Of a stretch of 64,000 bases of DNA, positions 44,273 to 53,935 are shown one piece after another. The position numbers and the translations under genes were made by a program. The notes under the pieces are model-generated. The model made no database searches and was not told the origin of the DNA. It saw only the letters and a list, made by a program, of their open reading frames with translations. Within the stretch, counting starts at the first letter, position 1; each line of letters opens with the position of its first letter. The stretch covers positions 1 through 64,000 of the forward strand of contig DASXML010000075.1 in assembly GCA_036495715.1 (NCBI GenBank), read 5' to 3'. The stretch is from Scandinavium sp036495715. Lineage in GTDB: Bacteria; Pseudomonadota; Gammaproteobacteria; Enterobacterales; Enterobacteriaceae.

Positions 44273-44647
44273 ATGGCCGTGATTGATTTTTTGCCTGACA
44301 GGCTGAACTACCCACCTGTGGTGTGGCGGGGCTATACCGCCGGAGAGTTTCTTCTGGCGGCAGCGCTGGGGGCCATCGCGGGGATCCCCCTGGCAGTTCC
44401 TCTGGCGTTCATTCCCTTTTTAGGCTGGTTTGCTTTCCCCGTTTGCATTTTGCTGATGCCCATGGTGACGCTGTTTCTCGGTGGACGATGGATTGCCCGC
44501 TACAAACGTGGCAAACCTGAAAACCACATCTGGCAACAGCTGGAAGTATTGCGCTGCCGGCTGCGTTTTTCATCCTCGCTGTTACTGGTATCGCGGACCT
44601 GGGACATCAGGCGAACGGGTAACCTTAAGCAGAGGCAAAAGCCATGA
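44273..44647 (+). CDS. TIGR03750 family conjugal transfer protein (TraL/VirB3-like)
   Basis: 124 residues with FLPDRLNYPPVVWRGYTAGE, two membrane helices (about 22-62) and a cytoplasmic tail containing RYKRGKPENHIWQQLE. Layout like TraL/VirB3. Overlaps the next gene by 4 bases. Confidence 0.82.
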   Translation: MAVIDFLPDRLNYPPVVWRGYTAGEFLLAAALGAIAGIPLAVPLAFIPFLGWFAFPVCILLMPMVTLFLGGRWIARYKRGKPENHIWQQLEVLRCRLRFSSSLLLVSRTWDIRRTGNLKQRQKP

Positions 44648-45312
44648 GCCGTTTTCGTAACGGGATGGCGGCTCGCGATCACCACATCGCCTCGCTGCGT
44701 CTTGCCTGTCTTCTGCTGTTTGCTGGACTGGTGCTTTGCACACTTGGCTGGATGCGTGCACCGAGCGAACTGACCATTCACAACCCACCCGATCTGCGGT
44801 CGGGCAGTACCCGGAAATGGTGGGATGTTCCTCCATCAACGGTATACAGCTTTGCTTTCTATATTTTTCAGCAACTGAACGCCTGGCCTGCCAATGGTGA
44901 AGTGGACTATCCGGCGAAGATTGTGCAAATGAGCCCGTACCTTACGCCAGGTTGCCAGGATTTTCTGAACAAAGATGCCGCCATGCGCAAGGATAATGAT
45001 GAGATCCGGGACAGAGTTCGCGTCGTCTACGAAATTCCCCGGCGGGGCTACAGCAGTAAAAGCGTGACGGTTGAATCTGACAATCTGTGGATTGCCCGAC
45101 TTGATCTCGTTGCCGATGAGTATTATCACACCGAACCGGTCAAGCGGGCACTGGTGCGCTATCCCCTGAAGGTGGTGCGCTGGGAGGGTGATCCTGAACG
45201 CAATCCGTTTGGTCTTGCGCTGGATTGCTACGCCGGAATACCTCAACGACTTGAAGCGGCGGCAGTTTCTCAGAACGATGGTACCAGGTTAAATTCGGGG
45301 AGGCTTCCGTGA
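44644..45312 (+). CDS. TIGR03746 family ICE protein (PFL_4703, TraE/VirB8-like)
   Basis: 222 residues. Short cytoplasmic start, one membrane helix (LACLLLFAGLVLCTLGWMR, about 17-35), then a periplasmic domain with VYSFAFYIFQQLNAWPANG and RVRVVYEIPRRGYSSKS. Acts as inner-membrane scaffold of the pore. Confidence 0.82.
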   Translation: MSRFRNGMAARDHHIASLRLACLLLFAGLVLCTLGWMRAPSELTIHNPPDLRSGSTRKWWDVPPSTVYSFAFYIFQQLNAWPANGEVDYPAKIVQMSPYLTPGCQDFLNKDAAMRKDNDEIRDRVRVVYEIPRRGYSSKSVTVESDNLWIARLDLVADEYYHTEPVKRALVRYPLKVVRWEGDPERNPFGLALDCYAGIPQRLEAAAVSQNDGTRLNSGRLP

Positions 45313-46190
45313 TGCGATATTCAGCCATGTTGCTGTTATTACTGCTCCCCGGGATCGGGCGTGCCTTTGAGTTGATGAAATGGGAACGGATCCCGTTACA
45401 GGTTCCTCTGACCGTCGGACAGGAACGTATTGTCTTTGTCGACAAAAACGTACGGGTGGGTTTTCCGCCTGCGCTCAGCGAACGGCTGCGTATCCAGAGC
45501 AGCGGCGGGGCGGTATATCTTGATGCGAAGACGGCGTTTCCGGTTACCCGTCTGCAGCTGCAGAATAAGGAAAACGGGGAAATCATTTTGCTCGATGTCA
45601 GCGCGTCGGAAGGAAAGGTGATGCGCGAGCCGGTGCGAATTGTCTATGGCGATGATGTACAGAATAGCGATATACCCGCAACGTCATCAGAAGAGAATGA
45701 AGGCGCAAGCCCGTCAGCCAGAAAAAATATGCACAAAAGCCGTACTCAGAAAGCAGAGAGTCTGCCCCTCAATACACCGCTTCCCGTACTGCTGACCCGC
45801 TATGCCGCCCAGTCATTGTATGCCCCCCAGAGAACTGTTGAGCCGGTACCGGGCATTGTACCTGTTTCACTGCGCTTGCCTGACACTCTGAGCATGCTGT
45901 TGCCGCTGGAGCCTGTTGAAGTCAGACCGCTGGCAGCCTGGCAGCTGATGAGCAGCAGTGTGGTGGCACTGCAGATCCGCAATCGCTCTTCCGGAACCGT
46001 TGTCCTGGATCCACGGGAGGTAACCGGGCGATTTATTGCTGCGACCTTCCAGCATCGCTGGCTCGGAAAAGCGGGCTCGCCTGAGGATACAACGGTGCTC
46101 TATCTGGTGACAGAGGGGCACCCGAATACGGCATTTATCGATGAGCCCCGACAGGCAATACCGGGCACCAGGCGGAGGGAGAAACAGTGA
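45309..46190 (+). CDS. TIGR03749 family ICE protein (TraK/VirB9-like)
   Basis: 293 residues with signal peptide (MRYSAMLLLLLLPGIGRAF). Beta-rich N-terminal part (WERIPLQVPLTVGQERIVFV) and a C-terminal domain ending AIPGTRRREKQ. Outer-membrane-associated core component, overlapping its neighbours by 4 bases each. Confidence 0.82.
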   Translation: MMRYSAMLLLLLLPGIGRAFELMKWERIPLQVPLTVGQERIVFVDKNVRVGFPPALSERLRIQSSGGAVYLDAKTAFPVTRLQLQNKENGEIILLDVSASEGKVMREPVRIVYGDDVQNSDIPATSSEENEGASPSARKNMHKSRTQKAESLPLNTPLPVLLTRYAAQSLYAPQRTVEPVPGIVPVSLRLPDTLSMLLPLEPVEVRPLAAWQLMSSSVVALQIRNRSSGTVVLDPREVTGRFIAATFQHRWLGKAGSPEDTTVLYLVTEGHPNTAFIDEPRQAIPGTRRREKQ

Positions 46191-47722
46191 AACCGCTCTC
46201 TGCTAACCTGCTGGTCAGAACCCTGGTCCCCGTCGTCCTGGTAGGTACGATGGTCATCGTGATTAAGTCCTGCCACAGCACCCATGAGACAAAAACGTCT
46301 GTTCCCCTTAAAGGCGGTGCAGTCATGCTGAAAGATTTAACCCCGGATGACCTGAAAGCGCTGGGTATCGAAGGCGATACGCCACAGGATACGTTGCGGA
46401 CCATTGTGGGCAATTTTCGTCACGTTCAGGAACGTCTCGATACCATCGACAACGAAAACAAAACCCTGCGCGAAGCCAATAAAGGACTGATGGCAAAAAG
46501 CAACAATATTACCGATGAAATCACTCAGGCAGTGACGTCAGCCCGCGAAGCCGGTGAACAGCAACAATCCCGCCTGCGTGCTGACGTGACCTCACTCAAC
46601 ACCCAGGTCAGTACGCTGCTTGCCCGGTTGAAACGCGAAAGTACTGTGGACGGCGCGCCAGCGCCCGGAGCGGAGGGACAGGATATTCCCCCCGGGCTGG
46701 GTTATGACCGTGGGCATGTCAGTCTCACAGCAGAACCTCCGGTTGATGGGATGCAGTGGGTCGAACCTCATGATGGTATTGCGCTGGATGCCAGCGGGCA
46801 CCCCGTGGGAGGAAGTAATACGAACCCTGCAACCGGATTCACGTTTGCATCCTCATTCCCGGAAAGTCCGTCGGCAACGCTGTCAGTGAATTCGTCTACT
46901 CCACTCGCGGCATCAACGCCTGCACCGGATGAGTCCGTTGACCCTGTTTATACGCTCCCGGAGAACGCGACTCTGGTCGGCAGCAAAGCCATGACCGCAC
47001 TGCTGGGTCGCGTTCCGGTTGACGGCAAAGTCACGGATCCCTATCCGTTTAAAGTGATTATCGGCAAAGACAACCTCACCGCTAACGGCATCGAGCTGCC
47101 GGACGTTCAGGGAGCTATCGTTTCCGGTACGGCAACCGGAGACTGGACGTTATCGTGCGTGCGTGGTGCTCTCACCAGTATGACCTTTGTTTTCACCGAC
47201 GGAACGGTGCGTACGATCCCGGCACCCGAAAAGCAGAATGCCGAAGGGCGTCAGGAGGGACAGAGCAACAACGGTGGTAATACTGGCATTAATGGCAATA
47301 CGGGAAACAGTATTGGCTGGATCTCCGATGACAGCGGCATTCCCTGCATTTCGGGCACGCGCAAAAGCAATGCATCCACTTATTTACCAACCATTGGCCT
47401 GCTGGCGGCAGCCAGTGCCGGAGGTGATGCCGTCGCCCAGAACCAGAATACATCACAAACCAATGCCTACGGCGGTGTGACGTCAACGCTGACCGGTGAT
47501 GCCGGGCAGGCGGTAGTTGGGAAGGCGCTTTCGGGCGGTCTGCATGAGGTAGTGGACTGGGCAAAGGCCCGCTACGGGCAGACATTTGATGCCATTTATG
47601 TACCGCCAGGGCAGTCATTAGCCCTGCATATTACCCGCCAGCTGGACATTGATTATGCAGAGAAGGGGCGTAAGGTGAAATATGACTTCAGTCTTGCGGC
47701 TCATGGCACCGGTCTGGACTGA
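46187..47722 (+). CDS. TIGR03752 family ICE protein (TraB/VirB10-like)
   Basis: 511 residues. N-terminal membrane helix (LVPVVLVGTMVIVIKSC), coiled coil (about 70-150), Pro/Ser/Thr-rich linker (about 170-250) and a C-terminal VirB10-like beta barrel domain (about 270-510: GIELPDVQGAIVSGTATGD and DAIYVPPGQSLALHITR). It spans the periplasm and links the inner-membrane ATPases to the outer-membrane pore. Confidence 0.85.
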   Translation: MKPLSANLLVRTLVPVVLVGTMVIVIKSCHSTHETKTSVPLKGGAVMLKDLTPDDLKALGIEGDTPQDTLRTIVGNFRHVQERLDTIDNENKTLREANKGLMAKSNNITDEITQAVTSAREAGEQQQSRLRADVTSLNTQVSTLLARLKRESTVDGAPAPGAEGQDIPPGLGYDRGHVSLTAEPPVDGMQWVEPHDGIALDASGHPVGGSNTNPATGFTFASSFPESPSATLSVNSSTPLAASTPAPDESVDPVYTLPENATLVGSKAMTALLGRVPVDGKVTDPYPFKVIIGKDNLTANGIELPDVQGAIVSGTATGDWTLSCVRGALTSMTFVFTDGTVRTIPAPEKQNAEGRQEGQSNNGGNTGINGNTGNSIGWISDDSGIPCISGTRKSNASTYLPTIGLLAAASAGGDAVAQNQNTSQTNAYGGVTSTLTGDAGQAVVGKALSGGLHEVVDWAKARYGQTFDAIYVPPGQSLALHITRQLDIDYAEKGRKVKYDFSLAAHGTGLD

Positions 47723-47732
47723 AGGAGAAGGT

Positions 47733-48146
47733 ATGTCTGGTAATCCATCGTTATTCCGTGGCCTGGTGCCTGCACTGCTGCTTATGCTGGCAGGCTGCAG
47801 TACCTCCAAAGAGGAAATGCTCCCGGCAGGCCACAGTACCATGCTGGCCCTGTGGCAGGAGAATGCATCGGGTACGCAGTCTGCAGTTGATAGTCGGACG
47901 GTGCTCCGTCGGCCGTTGTCCCTGCCTGAAAGCAGGCACGAAACACAACTGCAGGACAGTTATTCACGCACCCAGGAAAATGAAATTCAGCAGACGTTTC
48001 CGCGCCTGCCGAACCCGGACCTGGTGATGTACCTCTTCCCACACCTGGTCGGAGGGAACACTCCGGTACCTGGCTACAGCACGGTGTTTCCGTTCTACAG
48101 CCAGGTTCAGTATGCTCTGCCAGGTGAGAGAACGGAGGATTTCTGA
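47733..48146 (+). CDS. TIGR03751 family conjugal transfer lipoprotein (TraV/VirB7-like)
   Basis: 137 residues from the ATG at 47733 behind AAGGAGAAGG. Lipobox LLMLAGC, then a short secreted part ending with MYLFPHLVGGNTPVPGYSTV. Outer-membrane lipoprotein of the core complex. Stop overlaps the VirB4 start by one base. Confidence 0.83.
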   Translation: MSGNPSLFRGLVPALLLMLAGCSTSKEEMLPAGHSTMLALWQENASGTQSAVDSRTVLRRPLSLPESRHETQLQDSYSRTQENEIQQTFPRLPNPDLVMYLFPHLVGGNTPVPGYSTVFPFYSQVQYALPGERTEDF

Positions 48147-50941
48147 TGGCGTTCAGCCTGTTTCGTCGCAATCCTCCTGAACTGGGCGCACACCAGCCGG
48201 GTACCGGCCCTTTTGCCGTGGAAGGCCATGAGCCGCTCCGACAGGATCAGCCATTGCCTTCTGGCGAAGAAGCCCGACTTTATGCTAACGGTCCCTCTAT
48301 TATCGACCACGTCCCATGGGGAGAATATCTGGCCGGTCCGCAGTGCATTTTGCTTGATGATGGCCAGTCGGTCGGTGCGGTGTATGAAATTATTCCTGTG
48401 GGTACCGAGGGGAGGCCCGCCTCCCGGCTGGATGAGATACGTGATGTGGTCGAGAACGCACTGCAGGATAGTCTGCCTGAGCTCGATGCGCATCCATGGG
48501 TGGTTCAGTTCTTCTGCCAGGATGATACCGATCTCTCTGCATACATGGACAGTATTCGTCGCTATGCAAAACCATGGGCACAGGGAACGGCTTTTACCGA
48601 AGCCTGGCTCAGAGAGCAGGAGCGTCATCTGACAAATATTGCGGCGGAGAAGGGTATTTTCATGGATGACGTCGTGACGGGTGCCCCCTGGCGTGGGCAA
48701 ATCCGCCGTACCCGCATGGTCATCTACCGCTGGGTGGAAAACCCTTATCGGGAACCGCTGCCACCTGAGATGATGCTGAATCAGATTTGTGGTCGTCTTG
48801 TATCCGCGCTGAGCGGCGCAGGAATTGTGTGTCACCGACAAAATGGTGAGCAAATCCACAGCTGGTTGCTGCGGTGGTTTAATCCGGCGCCACAGTGGGT
48901 GGATAAGGCGACGCTGTATCGTTGTGCCCGCCACACGGATGATGCGCCGGACTCACTGCCACTTTGTAACGACTTCAGTGAAAGCCTGTGGTTTACGCGA
49001 CCCCGCAGTGATGCGGAAAAAGGTGTCTGGTGGTTTGATGATATGGCGCATAAGGCGGTTCCTGTGACCCGTCTGCGAAAAGTACCGGCGACTGGCCATC
49101 TGACCGGGGAAGTGAAGCATGGCGATCACCTTAATGCCATTATGGATCTGCTCCCGGAGGGGACGCTGTTTTCTCTGACTCTGGTGGTGCAGCCTCAGGA
49201 TCAGCTGGAAGAGAACTTTGCCCGCCTGAGTCGCGACTCGATGGGGGAAAATGTTGATTCTCTGCGTGCCCGCGAGGATGCTGAAACGGCCAGAACTTAC
49301 CTTGGTAATAAGCACAAACTCTACCGGGCAGCAATGACATTTCTTATCCGGGCTGAAGATATGGCGACGCTGGATAAGCGTTATATGGCGCTTAACAGCC
49401 AGCTTTTAAATAACGGGCTGGCAACGGTCAATCCTGAGCATGATACCGGACCACTGAATCATTATCTCAGGGCCCTTCCTATGTACTTTAACCCCGGGCG
49501 GGATAAACATAACTGGTACACGCGGCTGATGTTTGTACAACATTTTGCCTGTCTTGCTCCGGTGTACGGCCGCGATGCCGGCACTGGCAATCCCGGGCTG
49601 ACATTCTTTAACCGCGGTGGTGGCCCTTTGTCTGTGGATCCGCTGAATAAGAATGACCGAACGCAGAATGCGCACAAACTGTTGTTTGGCCCGACCGGCG
49701 CCGGAAAGTCGGCGACAGCGCTGTGTGAGCTGGCACAGATGATGGCGATATACCGTCCGCGAATTTTTCTTATTGAAGCGGGTAACAGCTTCGGCCTCTA
49801 CGGTGATTATTGTGCTTCGTTGGGGCTGAAGGTTCACCGCGTCAGTATCAAACCTGGGCGGGCTATTTCGTTGGTCCCCTTTGGTGATTCGCATCTTCTG
49901 CTGCAGGCGAAACCGGAACAACTGATCGTGAACGAAGAGGCTCTGCCTGATATTGATGAAGAAGATAAAAACGATGAGCGCGATGTGCTGGGTGAAATGG
50001 AGATTGCGGCGCGGTTGATGATAACGGGCGGGGAAGCTGCAGAAGAATCCCGCCTGACCCGTGCTGACAGGGGGATGATCCGTGAGGCGATCCTCAATGC
50101 AGCCAGAACCGCCGGTGTCGGGCAACGGCAAATGCTGCCGGAAGATCTGATGATGGCATTGCAGAGGATTGCACGGGATAACTCGTCTGACAGCGAGGGG
50201 CGGGAGAAAAGGGCTCCGGCACGCCGGGCGCGGGCAGAGGAGATGGCGGAAGCCTTGCGAATGTTTACGGAAGGTTTTGAGGGGGAATTATTCAACCGGC
50301 CCGGCACACCCTGGCCTGAATCTGATGTCACCATTGTTGACCTCGGAATGCTGGCGCGGGAAGGGTATGAGGCCCAGATGGCCGTAGCAGTTATTTCCCT
50401 GCTCAATGCCATCAATAATATCGCCGAGCGCGAGCAATACAGCGACAGGGAGATCATCGTCCCCATTGATGAGGCTCACATTATCACCACCAATCCTTTA
50501 CTGGGGCCCTATGCGACCAAAATTGCGAAAATGTGGCGTAAGCTCGGGACATGGCTATGGTTGTTTACCCAGAACCTGGCTGATTTCCCGGATACGGCTA
50601 AAAAGATGCTGAATATGGCCGAATGGTGGATATGCCTGGTGATGCCGCCGGATGAAGTGGAGCAGATTGCCCGCTTTCGGACGTTGAGTGAGGAGCAAAA
50701 AGCCATGCTGTTATCGGCGACTAAGTCACCGCAGCAGTACACCGAAGGGGTGATCCTCTCCCGCAAGGTACAGGCTCTTTTTCGCTCGGTGCCGCCCAGT
50801 CTTTTTCTTGCCCTGGGGATGACGGAAAAGGAAGAAAAAGCAGAACGGCGGGCGATCATGGATGAGCTGAAATGCTCCGAACTGGAGGCGGCCTTTCAGG
50901 TGGCCCGGCGCCTTGATGAGCGCCGGGGAATGCGAGGTTAA
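48146..50941 (+). CDS. Conjugative transfer ATPase (VirB4/TraC type, PFL_4706 family)
   Basis: 931 residues. C-terminal RecA-like motor with Walker A FGPTGAGKSATAL (about 515-527) and Walker B IIVPIDEAHIITTNPLL (about 770). An acidic insertion (about 595-620, DIDEEDKNDERD) and a basic insertion (about 685-695) lie between them. It energises pilus and pore assembly from the cytoplasm. The largest transfer protein in the window and last gene before a cargo gap. Confidence 0.92.
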   Translation: MAFSLFRRNPPELGAHQPGTGPFAVEGHEPLRQDQPLPSGEEARLYANGPSIIDHVPWGEYLAGPQCILLDDGQSVGAVYEIIPVGTEGRPASRLDEIRDVVENALQDSLPELDAHPWVVQFFCQDDTDLSAYMDSIRRYAKPWAQGTAFTEAWLREQERHLTNIAAEKGIFMDDVVTGAPWRGQIRRTRMVIYRWVENPYREPLPPEMMLNQICGRLVSALSGAGIVCHRQNGEQIHSWLLRWFNPAPQWVDKATLYRCARHTDDAPDSLPLCNDFSESLWFTRPRSDAEKGVWWFDDMAHKAVPVTRLRKVPATGHLTGEVKHGDHLNAIMDLLPEGTLFSLTLVVQPQDQLEENFARLSRDSMGENVDSLRAREDAETARTYLGNKHKLYRAAMTFLIRAEDMATLDKRYMALNSQLLNNGLATVNPEHDTGPLNHYLRALPMYFNPGRDKHNWYTRLMFVQHFACLAPVYGRDAGTGNPGLTFFNRGGGPLSVDPLNKNDRTQNAHKLLFGPTGAGKSATALCELAQMMAIYRPRIFLIEAGNSFGLYGDYCASLGLKVHRVSIKPGRAISLVPFGDSHLLLQAKPEQLIVNEEALPDIDEEDKNDERDVLGEMEIAARLMITGGEAAEESRLTRADRGMIREAILNAARTAGVGQRQMLPEDLMMALQRIARDNSSDSEGREKRAPARRARAEEMAEALRMFTEGFEGELFNRPGTPWPESDVTIVDLGMLAREGYEAQMAVAVISLLNAINNIAEREQYSDREIIVPIDEAHIITTNPLLGPYATKIAKMWRKLGTWLWLFTQNLADFPDTAKKMLNMAEWWICLVMPPDEVEQIARFRTLSEEQKAMLLSATKSPQQYTEGVILSRKVQALFRSVPPSLFLALGMTEKEEKAERRAIMDELKCSELEAAFQVARRLDERRGMRG

Positions 50942-51483
50942 CGTTGCTGCCGTTAGCCCAGCAGGAGGCACTGGTATCGCAACCTTGTCGCAAAAAAATT
51001 CTGAAAACCTGTCCGGCAGATTTTCAGAGGCAGGCAATTGCCATCGTTACAAAGAATACTTCGTGAGCATAAGATAATTAATATAATTTAGCTGGTGAAT
51101 TTATTTGGCTGATATATACAAAATTAAAATGAATGTCGTATATCTGGTACCATCCGGACATCAGTTTATTTTCCCTTTAATGCTGGATCTGCGGCCGCCA
51201 CTGGCGGCAGGCTGCTATTTTTCACAGACTGGCGCCAGTGGCGGCCCTGCGGGTGCGGGCGGCAAAGAGCCCGCAAGCGTTGCGAAGCAGCGCTTTATAT
51301 CTGCACGGGAATTTCGTTTTCAGAATAATATTCCGTAAACACCAATATTAATCCGCGCAGTCATCAATGCATGACGCTGTAATTTGTTATATCTTCTTAC
51401 GCCTTACTTTTCGCCGGGCCTTGATTCTGTTGTACCGGAGCGTAATATCCCCGACAGGGATGTTTACTTTTCGGGAATATAAT
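50942..51483. other. 540-bp gap after the VirB4 gene
   Basis: Starts directly after the VirB4 stop. Mostly AT-rich except for a GC-rich block of hairpins (51193-51293, separate entry). A 77-codon frame at 51105 crosses the hairpin block and has no ribosome-binding site; not called. A frame upstream of the next gene (51367) is also rejected in favour of the ATG at 51484. Confidence 0.55.
51193..51293. repeat. GC-rich block of three consecutive inverted repeats
   Basis: GGCCGCCACTGGCG (51193-51206) is the perfect 14-bp reverse complement of CGCCAGTGGCGGCC (51233-51246) across 26 bases. It is followed by TGCGGGC/GCCCGCA (51254-51260 with 51269-51275) and GCGTTGC/GCAGCGC (51277-51283 with 51287-51293, one G-T pair). 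Hairpins of this kind occur in transfer origins, structured RNAs and attenuators. No T tract follows. Confidence 0.7.
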
Positions 51484-52158
51484 ATGGAAAGGCCGATTAA
51501 TTTCTTTACACCTGATCAGAATGGTTATTTTAGTGCAGTGACATTCTGGTTTGTTGCGCGAATTCTTAAAACATCTGATGGCGAACGCTGGCTGGAGCCC
51601 GCGACAACTGTCGCTTCCGGTGATGATGATAAAGGGATTATTTTGTATACCTCCCGGCTGGATGCGCTGGTTGACTGTAACATACTGAATCGCGAAGGCG
51701 CGGCTATCTGGCAGGTTTATTCATTCGGTGATCTGGATGTGAAGCGAATAGTGCAAGACCGGCCAGTACTGACGTTTATGGTGACTTTCGGGTATGCCGC
51801 AGACGAGCGTTATCGCCTGATTCAGACAGACTGTGTGTATCGTCACCAGTACTTCCCGGTAACCTTTGATCTGCGCAACCGTGAACTCCGTGTGCTTGAT
51901 TTTGAAAAGGGGCTTTTTGAGGACATTAATCGGTACTGGTTGCCACATTTTTCCAGCTACTGCAAATCAATGCTTACGCAAAACGAACTGCCAGCGGATG
52001 AGTTGCAACAATATGCAGAGGCAGCGATCGCCTGTGCGGAAGTGACCTGCATCCCCGTCAGGCCTGCTCATGAGGTAAAGATGATCATGACGTATTCACC
52101 GACGCATAACGACTGGCTTGTGGCAATAAGCGAGCCGCGACCGCTGGTTAAACATTAG
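51484..52158 (+). CDS. Hypothetical protein, ICE accessory
   Basis: 224 residues from the ATG at 51484 behind CGGGAA. Soluble, with FFTPDQNGYFSAVTFWFVAR, LDVKRIVQDRPVLTFMVTF and a VRPAHEVKMIMTY end. No signal peptide, membrane helix or motif that I recognise. Probably accessory, as it interrupts the transfer genes. Confidence 0.6.
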   Translation: MERPINFFTPDQNGYFSAVTFWFVARILKTSDGERWLEPATTVASGDDDKGIILYTSRLDALVDCNILNREGAAIWQVYSFGDLDVKRIVQDRPVLTFMVTFGYAADERYRLIQTDCVYRHQYFPVTFDLRNRELRVLDFEKGLFEDINRYWLPHFSSYCKSMLTQNELPADELQQYAEAAIACAEVTCIPVRPAHEVKMIMTYSPTHNDWLVAISEPRPLVKH

Positions 52159-52203
52159 TGCAATACGGTGATGTTTCAAAGACGGGTAATTTGTGAGGAA
52201 CCA

Positions 52204-52461
52204 ATGAATCAGACCGTTTCAGCAAACGACATGGATATACGCATCACTGAGATCAGACCGCTTCCCGGCGGGGCCTGTTATGAAGCGAAGGTACTGGATA
52301 TCTTTATTTCTGCCGGGAGCGGTCGGAAGCCGGCTCCTCGCCCGCCAGGTATGCCATTCTGGTCGCTGGGATTTGGTCATACCAGGCAGGAAGCTCAAGA
52401 GAGTGCCGTCATGGCCGCCCTTAAGGAGCTTAAACGCGTTATGGCAGGGCCGAAGATATAG
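52204..52461 (+). CDS. Small hypothetical protein
   Basis: 85 residues from the ATG at 52204 behind GAGGAA. Contains ITEIRPLPGGACYEAKVLDI and a helix QEAQESAVMAALKELKRVM; the fold could be a small alpha-beta (dsRBD-like) layout, by eye only. Follows the previous gene by 45 bases, probably co-transcribed. Confidence 0.55.
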   Translation: MNQTVSANDMDIRITEIRPLPGGACYEAKVLDIFISAGSGRKPAPRPPGMPFWSLGFGHTRQEAQESAVMAALKELKRVMAGPKI

Positions 52462-52578
52462 TTCGGGATATCTGCACCTGAACTGTCGAAATTATTTTTT
52501 TCGCCCGACGACTTTCCCACTGATTTTTCCATCTTATGACTGCACTCTGACTGAGCTATGACTCAGGGAGTGCGTTTC

Positions 52579-52977
52579 ATGAAAGTTATTCTCTGTGGCC
52601 TGATGGGTCTGTTGTTTTCAGCGGGTTCAACAGCGGCCACTGTCGTCTATATCGATGTCACGCATCCACTGGTGCGCCCGGATGTTACGGTCATCGAACT
52701 GGATGCGGCCCTGCGTATGCAACAACAGTTGTTTGGCAGCCTTTCAGCCGATCCACAGCAGGCGGAGCAGCAGGCCCGCAGGATCACTGGCTCATCGTCT
52801 TTTAAGAGAAGTCAGCCGTTACTCGCAAAGGCCTGGTCAGACGTTGCTCATGCCTGGGCGATAGGGCTGAGAAAGTATCCGGCGGTGGTGTTCGATGATA
52901 CCTGGGTTGTTTACGGCACCACCGATGTTGATGTTGCCCGGCAGCAACTGGCAGCATGGCAGGTGAGGCATCCATGA
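52579..52977 (+). CDS. TIGR03757 family ICE protein (PFL_4709 type)
   Basis: 132 residues from the ATG at 52579. Signal peptide (VILCGLMGLLFSAGSTAA), then a thioredoxin-like layout with YIDVTHPLVRPDVTVIELDA and KYPAVVFDDTWVVYGTTDVD, similar in shape to TrbC/TraW-type proteins. No CxxC. Starts the second transfer block; ATGA overlap with the next gene. Confidence 0.82.
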   Translation: MKVILCGLMGLLFSAGSTAATVVYIDVTHPLVRPDVTVIELDAALRMQQQLFGSLSADPQQAEQQARRITGSSSFKRSQPLLAKAWSDVAHAWAIGLRKYPAVVFDDTWVVYGTTDVDVARQQLAAWQVRHP

Positions 52978-53924
52978 GGATCGCTCATCGTCCACCCCGG
53001 CTGATACTGGTGGCATTCCTGGCCTGCTCGGGAGCGATGGCCAGTATCAATACTGCAGCGTTGCTTTCCAGTGCTGTCAGTCCTGATTGTATCGGCTGGC
53101 GCATCAGCGGCATTTGCTACTGGTTGCTCTGCACGCCGTTTGGCTGTTCGGTCAAAACATCGGTGAAAGTGAGCCATTTTATCCCTGAAGCGGTAGTTTC
53201 CAGCTATATCAGCCCCGGAGAAAATCCCTGGCGCGAGGTTGCTGATGTGACTGTGCTGACCGGGAGCGAAGAAAGCAACGGTATTCCCGCGGGTGGTGGC
53301 CGGGAAGAACTCAAGGCACCCGGTTTACATAAACAAAACCTGCATTTCTATTATGGTGAGGCCTGGGGGCACCCGGCGACCCGCCTTATCGGGAGCATGA
53401 TCTCCGGTTATTCCTGCGACAGTGCGGCAACGCCTTTCAATCCCTACTTCATCAGTGAGCTTGATGCTCTTCCCTGGCGATACGGTATGCCCGAAGCATT
53501 ATATCCCGAAGCCTTAACGCCAGGTCTTCGCGAACTGGGCAGTACAGCGGCGGGTGATATGTGGGGCAACCTTTACCCGCGAAGCGGTTTTGTCACTCAG
53601 ACTGACAGCTATAAATCGGCGGCGGTCGTTGCTCAACGGGTCGCTGACATTATCACCCGCGAAGGGCAACTGCACGTCTACCAATCTCTGGTCGGACAGC
53701 CGTCACCGGGATACTGGCCGCCCGCGCCAGTACAGGAAAATACCGGCATGGAAAATCATAAATGGCAACGCCTGGTTCCACAGATTTCTGTGCAGTGCGC
53801 CGTTTTCCCAGACTCTGGCGGGGAAACGTCTGCTGACGGTAATTATGCCTGGGCTCTTTGGCAGCCCTACAGCTGCTGTCGGCGGCGTGGGCAGACGTTT
53901 CTCTACAGTACCGATTTCTCCTGA
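52974..53924 (+). CDS. TIGR03756 family ICE protein (TraU-like)
   Basis: 316 residues with signal peptide. Many Cys (DCIGWRISGICYWLLCTPFGC; CDSAATPFNPY; a CC pair near the C-terminus) as in TraU, a periplasmic protein needed for mating-pair formation. The GISGICYWL-type motif and the GDMWGNLYPRSGFV segment are family marks. Confidence 0.85.
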   Translation: MRIAHRPPRLILVAFLACSGAMASINTAALLSSAVSPDCIGWRISGICYWLLCTPFGCSVKTSVKVSHFIPEAVVSSYISPGENPWREVADVTVLTGSEESNGIPAGGGREELKAPGLHKQNLHFYYGEAWGHPATRLIGSMISGYSCDSAATPFNPYFISELDALPWRYGMPEALYPEALTPGLRELGSTAAGDMWGNLYPRSGFVTQTDSYKSAAVVAQRVADIITREGQLHVYQSLVGQPSPGYWPPAPVQENTGMENHKWQRLVPQISVQCAVFPDSGGETSADGNYAWALWQPYSCCRRRGQTFLYSTDFS

Positions 53925-53935
53925 AGAGGTTCGCA

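Noticed and set aside
51105..51338. 77-codon frame across the hairpin block
   Set aside because: Its Gly/Ala-rich part is just the translated inverted repeats, and no ribosome-binding site precedes it.
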